This document shows positions 26,216 to 34,027 of a DNA stretch of 64,000 bases, piece after piece. The number at the start of each line of letters is the position of its first letter. The first letter of the stretch is position 1. Both the position numbers and the translations under genes were made by a program. The stretch is from Pseudomonas koreensis (GTDB lineage: Bacteria; Pseudomonadota; Gammaproteobacteria; Pseudomonadales; Pseudomonadaceae), in assembly GCF_012986595.1 (NCBI RefSeq), contig NZ_JAAQYM010000008.1, forward strand, positions 1 to 64,000, given 5' to 3'. The notes under the pieces were generated by a model, which worked only from the letters and a program-made list of their open reading frames with translations, was not told the origin of the DNA and made no database searches.

Positions 26216-28846
26216 ATGGGCAAATCGCTGGTCATTGTGGAATCCCCGGCTAAGGCCAAGACCATCAACAAGTATCTGGGCAACCAATACGTGGTGAAGT
26301 CGAGTATCGGCCATATCCGAGACCTGCCCACCAGCGGTTCGGCTAGCGCCAGCAAAGAGCCAGCCGCCAAGCGCGGCAAGGCTGCCGCGGGCGAAGGGCC
26401 GGTGCTCACGCCGAAAGAGAAAGCGCGCAAGCAGCTGGTCTCGCGTATGGGTGTCGATCCCGATCATGGCTGGAAAGCCCAGTACGAGATCCTCCCGGGC
26501 AAAGAGAAGGTCATCGAAGAGCTGCGCCGGCTCGCCAAGGATGCTGACACCATCTATCTCGCAACCGACTTGGATCGCGAGGGGGAAGCCATTGCCTGGC
26601 ACCTGCGCGAAGCCATCGGTGGTGACGACAGCCGGTACAAGCGCGTGGTGTTCAACGAAATCACCAAGAAGGCGATTCAGGAAGCCTTCTCCGAGCCGGG
26701 CGAGCTGGACATTGATCGTGTGAATGCCCAGCAGGCGCGTCGTTTCCTCGACCGCGTTGTGGGCTACATGGTCTCGCCGCTGCTGTGGGCCAAGATCGCC
26801 CGTGGGCTGTCGGCCGGCCGGGTGCAATCGGTTGCCGTGAAACTGGTGGTCGAGCGTGAGCGCGAGATTCGTGCGTTCAACCCGGAAGAATACTGGGAAG
26901 TGCACGCCGACCTCGGCACTGCCAAAGGCTCGACCGTGCGTTTCGAAGTGGCACGGGAGAAGGGCGAAGCCTTCAAGCCGCTGAACGAAGCCCAGGCAAC
27001 GGCAGCGCTGGAGAAGCTCAAGTCTTCCAGCTACAGCATCGTCAAGCGCGAAGACAAGCCGACCAGCAGCAAGCCGTCGGCACCGTTCATCACGTCCACC
27101 CTGCAACAGGCCGCGAGCAACCGCCTGGGCTTCGGCGTGAAGAAAACCATGATGATGGCCCAGCGTCTGTACGAAGCCGGCTACATCACTTATATGCGTA
27201 CCGACTCGACCAACCTCTCGGCTGACGCCGTGACGATGGCGCGCACTTACATCGAAGACGAGTTCGGCAAGAAGTACCTGCCGGAAACGCCAAACGTCTA
27301 CAGCAGCAAAGAAGGCGCACAAGAGGCTCACGAAGCGATTCGTCCTTCCGACGCCAACACCACGCCGAGCAAGCTGGCTGGCATGGAGCGTGACGCTGAG
27401 CGCCTCTACGAGCTGATCTGGCGCCAGTTCCTCGCTTGCCAGATGCTGCCGGCGCAATACCTGTCGACCACCGTCAGTGTCGCCGCTGGTGACTTCGAGC
27501 TGCGTGCCAAGGGCCGTATCCTCAAGTTCGACGGCTACACCCGCGTTATGCCGCAGATCGCCAAGCCTGGCGACGACGATGTTCTGCCGGACATGGCACA
27601 GGGCGACGTGATGAAGCTGATCAAGCTTGATCCGTCCCAGCACTTCACCAAGCCGCCGGCGCGTTACTCCGAAGCTAGCCTGGTCAAGGAAATGGAAAAA
27701 CGTGGCATCGGTCGTCCCTCGACCTACGCCGCGATCATTTCGACCATCCAGGATCGCGGCTACGTGACCCTGCACAACCGTCGTTTCTACTCGGAAAAGA
27801 TGGGTGACATCGTCACGGAGCGTCTGTCGGAGAGTTTCTCGAACCTCATGGACTACGGCTTCACCGCCGGCATGGAAGAGAACCTCGATGACGTGGCCCA
27901 GGGCGAGCGCGACTGGAAAAACGTGCTGGACGAGTTCTACGGCGACTTCAAGAAGAAACTCGAAGTGGCGGAGAATCCGGACAACGGCATGCGTGCCAAC
28001 CAGCCGGTCATGACCGACATTCCGTGCACCACGTGCGGCCGTCCGATGCAGATTCGTACTGCGTCGACCGGCGTATTCCTTGGCTGCTCGGGCTACAGCC
28101 TGCCACCGAAAGAACGTTGCAAGGCCACCGTCAACCTGGTGCCGGGCGACGAGATCGCTGCGGACGACGAAGGTGAGTCGGAATCGCTGGTCCTGCGCGG
28201 CAAGCATCGCTGCCCGATCTGCAGCACGGCGATGGATGCCTACCTGCTCGACGAGAAGCGCAAGCTGCACATCTGCGGTAACAACCCGGATTGCGCCGGC
28301 TACGAAATCGAAGAGGGCAACTATCGCATCAAGGGCTACGAAGGCCCGAGCCTGGAATGCGACAAGTGCGGCAGCGAAATGCAGCTCAAGACTGGCCGTT
28401 TCGGCAAGTTCTTCGGTTGCACCAATCCGACCTGCAAGAACACCCGCAAGCTGCTGAAGAGCGGTGATGCGGCGCCGCCGAAGATGGACCCGGTGAAGAT
28501 GCCTGAGCTCAAGTGCGAGAAGGTCAACGACACCTACATCCTGCGCGACGGTGCTTCTGGTCTGTTCCTGGCGGCCAGCCAATTCCCGAAAAACCGCGAG
28601 ACCCGTGCGCCGCTGGTGATCGAGATTTTGCCGCACAAGGACGAGATCGATCCGAAGTACCACTTCCTGTGCGAAGCGCCGCAGAAGGATCCTGATGGTC
28701 TGCCAGCGGTGATTCGCTACAGCCGCAAGACCAAGGAGCAATACGTGCAGACCGAGGTCGACGGTAAGCCTACCGGCTGGAAAGCGTTCTACGACGGTGG
28801 CAAGTGGACCGTTGAAGACAAACGCACGAAGGCCAAGGCTGAGTAA
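26216..28846 (+). CDS. topA: DNA topoisomerase I
   Basis: Relaxes negative supercoils by transient single-strand breakage. The 876-residue type IA enzyme begins with a TOPRIM domain (SLVIVESPAKAKTINKYLG and the TDLDREGEAIAW motif near 122) and has the active-site Tyr326 in TYMRTDSTNLS. The C-terminus carries tetracysteine zinc-ribbon domains (CTTCGRPM, CPICSTAM and CDKCGSEM with CTNPTC). Relative to E. coli the insertion at about residues 42-65 (rich in Ala, Ser, Lys) is a feature often seen in pseudomonads. Terminated by a strong hairpin. Confidence 0.97.
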   Translation: MGKSLVIVESPAKAKTINKYLGNQYVVKSSIGHIRDLPTSGSASASKEPAAKRGKAAAGEGPVLTPKEKARKQLVSRMGVDPDHGWKAQYEILPGKEKVIEELRRLAKDADTIYLATDLDREGEAIAWHLREAIGGDDSRYKRVVFNEITKKAIQEAFSEPGELDIDRVNAQQARRFLDRVVGYMVSPLLWAKIARGLSAGRVQSVAVKLVVEREREIRAFNPEEYWEVHADLGTAKGSTVRFEVAREKGEAFKPLNEAQATAALEKLKSSSYSIVKREDKPTSSKPSAPFITSTLQQAASNRLGFGVKKTMMMAQRLYEAGYITYMRTDSTNLSADAVTMARTYIEDEFGKKYLPETPNVYSSKEGAQEAHEAIRPSDANTTPSKLAGMERDAERLYELIWRQFLACQMLPAQYLSTTVSVAAGDFELRAKGRILKFDGYTRVMPQIAKPGDDDVLPDMAQGDVMKLIKLDPSQHFTKPPARYSEASLVKEMEKRGIGRPSTYAAIISTIQDRGYVTLHNRRFYSEKMGDIVTERLSESFSNLMDYGFTAGMEENLDDVAQGERDWKNVLDEFYGDFKKKLEVAENPDNGMRANQPVMTDIPCTTCGRPMQIRTASTGVFLGCSGYSLPPKERCKATVNLVPGDEIAADDEGESESLVLRGKHRCPICSTAMDAYLLDEKRKLHICGNNPDCAGYEIEEGNYRIKGYEGPSLECDKCGSEMQLKTGRFGKFFGCTNPTCKNTRKLLKSGDAAPPKMDPVKMPELKCEKVNDTYILRDGASGLFLAASQFPKNRETRAPLVIEILPHKDEIDPKYHFLCEAPQKDPDGLPAVIRYSRKTKEQYVQTEVDGKPTGWKAFYDGGKWTVEDKRTKAKAE

Positions 28847-28862
28847 GCGCTAGTCCGATACA

Positions 28863-28910
28863 CAAAAGGCCGCATGATGACCCTCGGGTTTTCATGCGGC
28901 CTTTTGGTTT
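28863..28910 (+). terminator. Terminator of topA
   Basis: AAAAGGCCGCATGA / TCATGCGGCCTTTTGGTTTT hairpin lies 16 bp after the topA stop. Confidence 0.92.
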
Positions 28911-28990
28911 TGTGCTTGCGGTGGGATCGGCTGATCCATGACACTGTCCGGCCTGTGTGACGCAATTATTTCGCTGTGGAGACTGCCGGC

Positions 28991-29515
28991 ATGGCGCACG
29001 AACTCTATACCCGCACCAATCAGAAGATCTATTTCGCCGGCCTGTCGCTGGAAGCTCTGGCTCGAGCCGAAGAAGGGCGGGCGATGAACGCGTTGGCGTT
29101 GATTCAGGCTGGACGTGAATCGGCGTTATTCCACCTCTACGGCGCGCTTCTGGGGCTGTGCCATGAGATCGCCGGTTTCTACCGTCTGCCTCAGGCCAAT
29201 GCGTCGCGGGCAGAAGCGCTGCTGACTCGCGAAGTTCTGGAATCGATTGCGATCCCCGAGTTGGCCGAGATGATCGAACTGGCCGGCAATCCTGAAACCT
29301 GGCTGGCCAAACTGCTGGCGGCGCATTCGGCGATGTTCCAGCCGCCACGGGTGCCACACAAGCCTAAGGGCGATGTGACGCAGCCGTTGATTCAGGCCGT
29401 TAATCTGGATGAAGAGCAGGCGCCGCAGGAGCTGACTCGCGAAGAGCTGGAGACCTGGCGGCAGAACCTCAAAGGTCTGGCCATCCGTTTTCGCGAAGGC
29501 TTGAACGAATGCTGA
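28991..29515 (+). CDS. Conserved Pseudomonas protein (DUF6586-like)
   Basis: A 174-residue, mostly helical soluble protein with no signal peptide. It begins MAHELYTRTNQKIYFAGLSL and contains long helices (ALARAEEGRAMNALALIQAG). I recall a conserved pseudomonad family of this form (DUF6586) located between topA and sulA-lexA, of unknown function. The start at 28991 has GGAGA upstream; an upstream GTG at 28976 overlaps that site. Confidence 0.82.
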   Translation: MAHELYTRTNQKIYFAGLSLEALARAEEGRAMNALALIQAGRESALFHLYGALLGLCHEIAGFYRLPQANASRAEALLTREVLESIAIPELAEMIELAGNPETWLAKLLAAHSAMFQPPRVPHKPKGDVTQPLIQAVNLDEEQAPQELTREELETWRQNLKGLAIRFREGLNEC

Positions 29516-29621
29516 GGACAATTGATACGGTGGCAATCTGAAACATGCTGCTGGTCAAGATCCCGAGCGAAGCCCGAATGATGTCTATATAATCCCTGCC
29601 TTTCGTGGAGAACAGACCTAT

Positions 29622-29855
29622 ATGCCAACGTCCTTTCTAGAAATTGTCGAGTTACCAGACGGCCGAATCGAACTGCGCAGGGCTGAGGACGAGGGTTCTC
29701 TGGTGACGCTGGATTTCTCCGAGGATGCCAAAGCGTTCCTGCAAGGCCAGCACGTGGAAATCGCCAAGGCGATGTTGAGCGTCGGCGTGCAGATGGCCGG
29801 TCGTATGGTTGAAGGCGAATTTGATAAGGAAGAGGGGCCGCGGGTTCTTCACTGA
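29622..29855 (+). CDS. Small conserved hypothetical protein
   Basis: A 77-residue acidic protein: FLEIVELPDGRIELRRAED starts a beta-hairpin, followed by an amphipathic helix (EIAKAMLSVGVQMAGRMVEG). No known domain. GTGGAG stands 16 bp and AACAGACC just before the ATG. It lies downstream of the DUF6586-like gene in the same direction with a 106-bp gap that contains a TATAAT-like element (TATATAATCC near 29586), so it probably has its own promoter. Convergent with sulA. Confidence 0.78.
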   Translation: MPTSFLEIVELPDGRIELRRAEDEGSLVTLDFSEDAKAFLQGQHVEIAKAMLSVGVQMAGRMVEGEFDKEEGPRVLH

Positions 29856-29951
29856 TTCCCGCTGCTTTCTGCGTTTGCCGATACCGCATCAAGTCGGCTT
29901 CTCTGTCCCTGGAGAAGCCCTGCGCTTCACACAGCGCGCGTTACAAGTGAA

Positions 29952-30425
29952 TCAACCCAATCGAATGTTCAGGCTCTGAGCGTCGCCCGTGCGGGCAGCG
30001 CTGATCAGCTGTTGCCGTGAGCCGCTGTTCAGCGGGTTAAGCCAGGTCACGACTGTGTGGCTGCGACCCAGGCGCAGTGCTTCGCAGGCCAGTTGCTGAG
30101 CGCTTTGCGTGCCCCGTGGCTGCAGCAGCAGGATGCGCTCACGGTTCAGGCCGGCCTCGCGCAGCCAAGTCTGGGTCAGGCTGGCAGGAGGGGCAATCAG
30201 TGTGAGCCATCGCGCATCCTGATCCTCGCTCAGTTCGCGAAGGATCGGGGCAAGCAGGTTCAGGCAGTTCCCCGCCGCACCGCGCAGAGACAGCTCACTG
30301 AATACTTCCGGTTCGGCATTCCAGGGGCGCTCGACCACTTCCTTCAGGATCGGCGCCATCGGTTGTGCCAGAAACGCTTCGAATAAAGGCAGTTGTGTTT
30401 GCTGAGGTGCGTGTGGGAACTGCAT
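29952..30425 (-). CDS. sulA: SOS cell-division inhibitor SulA
   Basis: Blocks FtsZ polymerisation during the SOS response. The 157-residue product matches the Pseudomonas SulA form: ELSLRGAAGNCLNLLAPILRELSE, then WLTLIAPPASLTQTWLREAGL with RecA-like fold and RSHTVVTWLNPL near the C-terminus. It starts 10 bp after the lexA stop in the same direction and so belongs to a lexA-sulA operon, under the two LexA sites upstream of lexA. The E. coli gene is monocistronic, which makes this operon arrangement a pseudomonad feature. Confidence 0.92.
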   Translation of the reverse strand: MQFPHAPQQTQLPLFEAFLAQPMAPILKEVVERPWNAEPEVFSELSLRGAAGNCLNLLAPILRELSEDQDARWLTLIAPPASLTQTWLREAGLNRERILLLQPRGTQSAQQLACEALRLGRSHTVVTWLNPLNSGSRQQLISAARTGDAQSLNIRLG

Positions 30426-30435
30426 AAAGCCTCCT

Positions 30436-31044
30436 TTAGCGGCGAATTACGCCGACACTCAAGCCTTCGATCACCAGTTCCTGATCTTTCAGGTCGACTT
30501 CGATAGGGGCGAACTCAGGGTTTTCGGCAATCAGCCAGACTTTGCTGCCTTCGCGCTTGAAGCGCTTGACGGTCACTTCGTCGCCGATGCGTGCAACCAC
30601 GACCTGGCCATTGCGGGCCTCGCGGGTGGTATGCACCGCCAGCAGGTCGCCGTCGAAAATGCCGATGTCCTTCATGCTCATGCCGTGCACGCGCAGCAGG
30701 TAATCGGCGCGCGGATGGAAGAAGGTCGGGTTGATGTTGCAGGACTCTTCGATGTGCTGCTGGGCGAGGATCGGCGCGCCGGCAGCAACCCGGCCAATGA
30801 TCGGCAGGGTGGAGTCGTCGGGCTTGGCTTCGAAGCCGGGGATGCGGATGCCGCGAGAGGCGCCCGGGGTCATCTCGATGGCACCTTTGCGGGCGAGGGC
30901 CTTGAGGTGTTCTTCAGCCGCGTTGGGCGACTTGAAACCCAGTTCCTGAGCGATTTCCGCGCGGGTTGGCGGGTAGCCGTTGTCTTCGAGGCAGCGTTTG
31001 ATAAAGGCCAGAATCTCGGCTTGGCGTGGCGTCAGCTTTAGCAT
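30436..31044 (-). CDS. lexA: LexA repressor
   Basis: Represses SOS genes until RecA filaments stimulate self-cleavage. The 202-residue protein has an N-terminal winged helix (LTPRQAEILAFIKR, and PPTRAEIAQELGF as recognition region), the Ala88-Gly89 cleavage site in GRVAAGAP, catalytic Ser123 in HGMSMKDIG and Lys160 in TVKRFKR. All match the E. coli enzyme with an offset of four. It is autoregulated through two boxes directly upstream. Confidence 0.98.
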   Translation of the reverse strand: MLKLTPRQAEILAFIKRCLEDNGYPPTRAEIAQELGFKSPNAAEEHLKALARKGAIEMTPGASRGIRIPGFEAKPDDSTLPIIGRVAAGAPILAQQHIEESCNINPTFFHPRADYLLRVHGMSMKDIGIFDGDLLAVHTTREARNGQVVVARIGDEVTVKRFKREGSKVWLIAENPEFAPIEVDLKDQELVIEGLSVGVIRR

Positions 31045-31054
31045 ATTGATCGCT

Positions 31055-31070
31055 CTGTCTTTTTATACAG
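31055..31070 (-). promoter_or_regulatory. SOS box 1 (LexA operator)
   Basis: CTGTCTTTTTATACAG fits CTGT-N8-ACAG exactly, 11 bp upstream of the lexA start codon. Confidence 0.93.
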
Positions 31071-31073
31071 TGA

Positions 31074-31089
31074 CTGGGATTATATACAG
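31074..31089 (-). promoter_or_regulatory. SOS box 2 (LexA operator)
   Basis: CTGGGATTATATACAG fits the consensus with one change (CTGG for CTGT). With box 1 it gives the tandem operator layout also known from E. coli lexA. Confidence 0.85.
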
Positions 31090-31231
31090 TGAAGCGGTCT
31101 TGGCAATGCCCGTTTTTTTGCAGGCCGCCGGACGGTCGGCAGCGGTGCTTATTAATGCGTCGGGCGAGTGTGGTTAAATAGCTGACCGACCATTCCCAAA
31201 ACGAACTGGCAGGCTTGACAAGGCACAGGCT

Positions 31232-31258
31232 GAAACGTATGTTTCAAACAAGTGTTTG
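31232..31258 (+). promoter_or_regulatory. Two overlapping PsrA operators
   Basis: Two perfect palindromes share one base: GAAACgtatGTTTC (31232-31245) and CAAACaagtGTTTG (31245-31258). Both have the (C/G)AAAC-N4-GTTT(G/C) form known for PsrA and sit just before the psrA ribosome-binding site, which fits autorepression. Confidence 0.9.
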
Positions 31259-31273
31259 TCAGGCGGAGTAGCC

Positions 31274-31981
31274 ATGGCCCAGTCGGAAACCGTTGAACGC
31301 ATTCTTGATGCTGCCGAGCAGTTGTTCGCGGAGAAAGGTTTCGCCGAAACCTCGTTGCGTTTGATCACCAGCAAGGCCGGCGTCAACCTGGCGGCGGTGA
31401 ACTATCATTTCGGCTCCAAGAAAGCCCTGATCCAGGCGGTTTTCTCGCGCTTCCTCGGGCCGTTCTGCATCAGCCTCGACAAAGAGCTGGAGCGGCGTCA
31501 GGCCAAGCCGGAAAACAAGCCGACGCTCGAAGAGCTGCTGGAAATCCTCGTTGAGCAGGCGCTGGTGGTCCAGCCGCGCAGCGGCAACGACCTGTCAATC
31601 TTCATGCGCTTGCTCGGCCTGGCGTTCAGCCAGAGTCAGGGTCACCTGCGTCGCTACCTGGAAGACATGTACGGCAAGGTGTTCCGCCGCTACATGCTGC
31701 TGGTCAATGAGGCCGCACCGCGGATTCCACCGATCGAGCTGTTCTGGCGCGTGCACTTCATGCTCGGTGCTGCGGCGTTCAGCATGTCGGGGATCAAAGC
31801 CTTGCGCGCAATTGCCGAGACCGATTTCGGCGTCAACACCTCGATCGAGCAGGTGATGCGCCTGATGGTGCCGTTCCTTGCAGCCGGCATGCGTGCCGAG
31901 ACCGGTGTTACCGACTCAGCCATGGCGACTGCGCAACTGCGTCCGCGCAGCAAGTCGACCCCGGTGGCCGCCAAGGTTTAA
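31274..31981 (+). CDS. psrA: TetR-family regulator PsrA
   Basis: Represses its own gene and beta-oxidation genes until it binds long-chain fatty acids, and activates rpoS in pseudomonads. The 235-residue protein starts with a TetR helix-turn-helix: ILDAAEQLFAEKGFAETSLRLITSKAGVNLAAVNYHFGSK. The ligand-binding helical domain follows (about 80-220). The start at 31274 has GGAG upstream; a frame extending to 31256 would begin inside the operator. Two PsrA boxes precede it. Divergent from lexA. Confidence 0.95.
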   Translation: MAQSETVERILDAAEQLFAEKGFAETSLRLITSKAGVNLAAVNYHFGSKKALIQAVFSRFLGPFCISLDKELERRQAKPENKPTLEELLEILVEQALVVQPRSGNDLSIFMRLLGLAFSQSQGHLRRYLEDMYGKVFRRYMLLVNEAAPRIPPIELFWRVHFMLGAAAFSMSGIKALRAIAETDFGVNTSIEQVMRLMVPFLAAGMRAETGVTDSAMATAQLRPRSKSTPVAAKV

Positions 31982-32029
31982 CCGCACACGGGTGGGCGCG
32001 GCAGTTTACATCCGCTAAGCTAGCCGCCC

Positions 32030-32143
32030 ATGCCGACTCTCGTTTTGAACCCGTTCCCCATGACCATCGCCAACCTGCCGGGCATCGCCCTCGGTGGTGA
32101 TGCCGTGCGGAGCGGGTTTTTCGTTTTCAAGGAATCTCTATGA
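32030..32143 (+). CDS. Possible 37-residue leader ORF overlapping nagZ
   Basis: An ATG frame of 37 codons (starting MPTLVLNPFPMTIANL) ends in a TGA that overlaps the nagZ start as ATGA. There is no obvious ribosome-binding site before it. The overlap suggests translational coupling but may be chance: the spacer is GC-rich, and the frame is not recognised. Confidence 0.3.
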   Translation: MPTLVLNPFPMTIANLPGIALGGDAVRSGFFVFKESL

Positions 32144-33150
32144 CTGCTGGCCTGCAAGGCTCGTTGATGGTGGACGTCGCCGGTACATGGCTGACGGCCG
32201 AGGATCGCCAATTGTTGCGCCAGCCCGAAGTGGGTGGCCTGATCATTTTTGCCCGCAACATCGAGCATCCGCGCCAGGTGCGGGAACTGAGCGCCGCGAT
32301 CCGCGCGATTCGCCCGGATCTGTTGCTCGCGGTGGATCAGGAGGGCGGTCGTGTGCAGCGCTTGCGCCAGGGCTTCGTGCGCCTGCCGGCAATGCGTGCC
32401 ATCGCTGACAATCCGAATGCCGAATACCTCGCCGAGCAGTGCGGCTGGATCATGGCCACCGAAGTGCTGGCGGTTGGCCTCGACCTGAGTTTCGCCCCGG
32501 TGCTGGACCTGGATTACCAGCGCAGCGCCGTAGTCGGCACCCGTTCGTTCGAAGGGGACCCCGAGCGCGCCGCATTGCTCGCCGGGGCGTTCATTCGCGG
32601 CATGAACAGCGCCGGCATGGCTGCCACCGGCAAGCATTTTCCCGGTCACGGTTGGGCCGAAGCCGACTCTCACGTCGCGATCCCGAACGATGAACGCAGC
32701 CTGGACGAGATCCGCGCCAACGATCTCGTGCCCTTCGCCAGACTCAGCAAACAGCTCGCTGCCGTCATGCCGGCGCACGTTATCTACCCGCAAGTCGATT
32801 CGCAGCCGGCCGGATTCTCCCGTCGCTGGTTGCAGGACATCCTGCGCGGCGAGTTGCAGTTTGACGGCGTGATCTTCAGCGACGACCTGTCGATGGCCGG
32901 CGCCCACGTGGTCGGCGATGCCGCCAGCCGTATCGAGGCCGCGCTCAGTGCCGGTTGCGACATGGGCCTGGTGTGCAACGACCGTGCAGCGGCGGAACTG
33001 GCCCTGAGCGCTGCGCAGCGGATGAAGGTCAAGCCGTCCGCGCGTATTGCGCGGATGCGCGGACAGGCCTTCGCCAGCACCGACTACCGTCAGGATCCGC
33101 GTTGGCTCACCGCCATCGGCGCGCTCAAAGACGCTCAATTGATCGATTAA
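32140..33150 (+). CDS. nagZ: Beta-N-acetylglucosaminidase NagZ (cell wall recycling)
   Basis: Removes GlcNAc from GlcNAc-anhydroMurNAc peptides in the cytoplasm; the resulting anhydromuropeptides are AmpR signals for AmpC beta-lactamase. The 336-residue GH3 enzyme has the signature KHFPGHGWAEADSH at about residue 163-177 and the nucleophile Asp in FSDDLSMAG near 248. No signal peptide, which fits cytoplasmic location. AAGGAA precedes the ATG. Followed 13 bp later by the purine phosphorylase gene. Confidence 0.96.
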   Translation: MTAGLQGSLMVDVAGTWLTAEDRQLLRQPEVGGLIIFARNIEHPRQVRELSAAIRAIRPDLLLAVDQEGGRVQRLRQGFVRLPAMRAIADNPNAEYLAEQCGWIMATEVLAVGLDLSFAPVLDLDYQRSAVVGTRSFEGDPERAALLAGAFIRGMNSAGMAATGKHFPGHGWAEADSHVAIPNDERSLDEIRANDLVPFARLSKQLAAVMPAHVIYPQVDSQPAGFSRRWLQDILRGELQFDGVIFSDDLSMAGAHVVGDAASRIEAALSAGCDMGLVCNDRAAAELALSAAQRMKVKPSARIARMRGQAFASTDYRQDPRWLTAIGALKDAQLID

Positions 33151-33163
33151 GGACTCATTCGTT

Positions 33164-33901
33164 ATGACGGTTTACGCAATCATCGGTGGCACCGGCCTGA
33201 CCCAGCTTGAAGGCTTGAGCATTCGCCAGTCCCTGGCGGTGGATACGCCTTATGGTGCGCCGTCGGCCGAAGTGCAGATTGGCGAGTACGCCGGCAAGGA
33301 AGTGCTGTTCCTCGCCCGTCACGGCCATCCGCACCGCTTCCCGCCGCACAAGGTCAACTACCGCGCCAACCTGTGGGCGCTGAAGCAGGCCGGCGCCGAG
33401 GCGATCATCGCGGTCAACGCAGTGGGTGGGATTCACCCGGCCATGGGCACCGGACATTTCTGTGTGCCGCATCAGATCGTCGACTACACCAGCGGTCGCG
33501 AACACACGTTTTTCGCCGATGATCTGGAGCATGTCACCCACATCGATTTCAGCTTTCCCTACAGCGAGCCGCTGCGTCAGCAGTTGATCGCCGCGCTGGC
33601 TGCCGAAGGCTGCGAATACAGCGATCAAGGCGTTTACGCCTGTACTCAGGGCCCGCGTCTGGAAACCGTGGCGGAGATCGTGCGTCTGGAACGTGACGGC
33701 TGCGACATCGTTGGCATGACCGGCATGCCGGAAGCAGCACTGGCTCGCGAGCTGGATCTGGATTATGCGTGTCTGTCGCTGGTGGTGAACCCGGCAGCGG
33801 GCAAGACCACGGCGGTGATCACCATGGCCGAGATCGAGCAGGCGCTGCATGACGGGATGGGTAAGGTGAAATCGACGTTGGCGCGGGTGCTCAAGGGCTG
33901 A
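33164..33901 (+). CDS. mtnP: S-methyl-5'-thioinosine phosphorylase
   Basis: Phosphorolysis in methionine salvage and purine recycling. The 245-residue PNP-superfamily protein begins YAIIGGTGLTQLEGL; phosphate-binding RHGHPHRFPPHKVNYRANLWAL and GVYACTQGPRLETVAEI are typical of the MTA phosphorylase branch. The Pseudomonas orthologue is known to prefer methylthioinosine over methylthioadenosine, because adenosine is deaminated first; I transfer that by orthology. Starts 13 bp after nagZ, probably same operon. Confidence 0.9.
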   Translation: MTVYAIIGGTGLTQLEGLSIRQSLAVDTPYGAPSAEVQIGEYAGKEVLFLARHGHPHRFPPHKVNYRANLWALKQAGAEAIIAVNAVGGIHPAMGTGHFCVPHQIVDYTSGREHTFFADDLEHVTHIDFSFPYSEPLRQQLIAALAAEGCEYSDQGVYACTQGPRLETVAEIVRLERDGCDIVGMTGMPEAALARELDLDYACLSLVVNPAAGKTTAVITMAEIEQALHDGMGKVKSTLARVLKG

Positions 33902-33927
33902 GGCTGGCTTCAGACCGAGTTGACCCA

Positions 33928-34003
33928 TTCGCGAGCAGGCTCGCTCCCACACTGGATCTGTGGCAATCACAAATCCCCTGTGGGAGCGAGCCTGCTTGCG
34001 AAG
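33928..34003. repeat. REP doublet
   Basis: TTCGCGAGCAGGCTCGCTCC and the inverted GGGAGCGAGCCTGCTTGCGA stand 20-30 bp apart between the convergent mtnP and helicase genes. Confidence 0.88.
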
Positions 34004-34027
34004 ACGATCTAATAGACACCCAAGATC

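Noticed and set aside
22278..28741. Very long minus-strand open frames (742 and 847 codons) opposite fadB and topA
   Set aside because: They are exact antisense shadows of genes with full family evidence. Their products are His/Gln/Val-rich with no recognisable domains, the usual artefact of high GC and codon bias.
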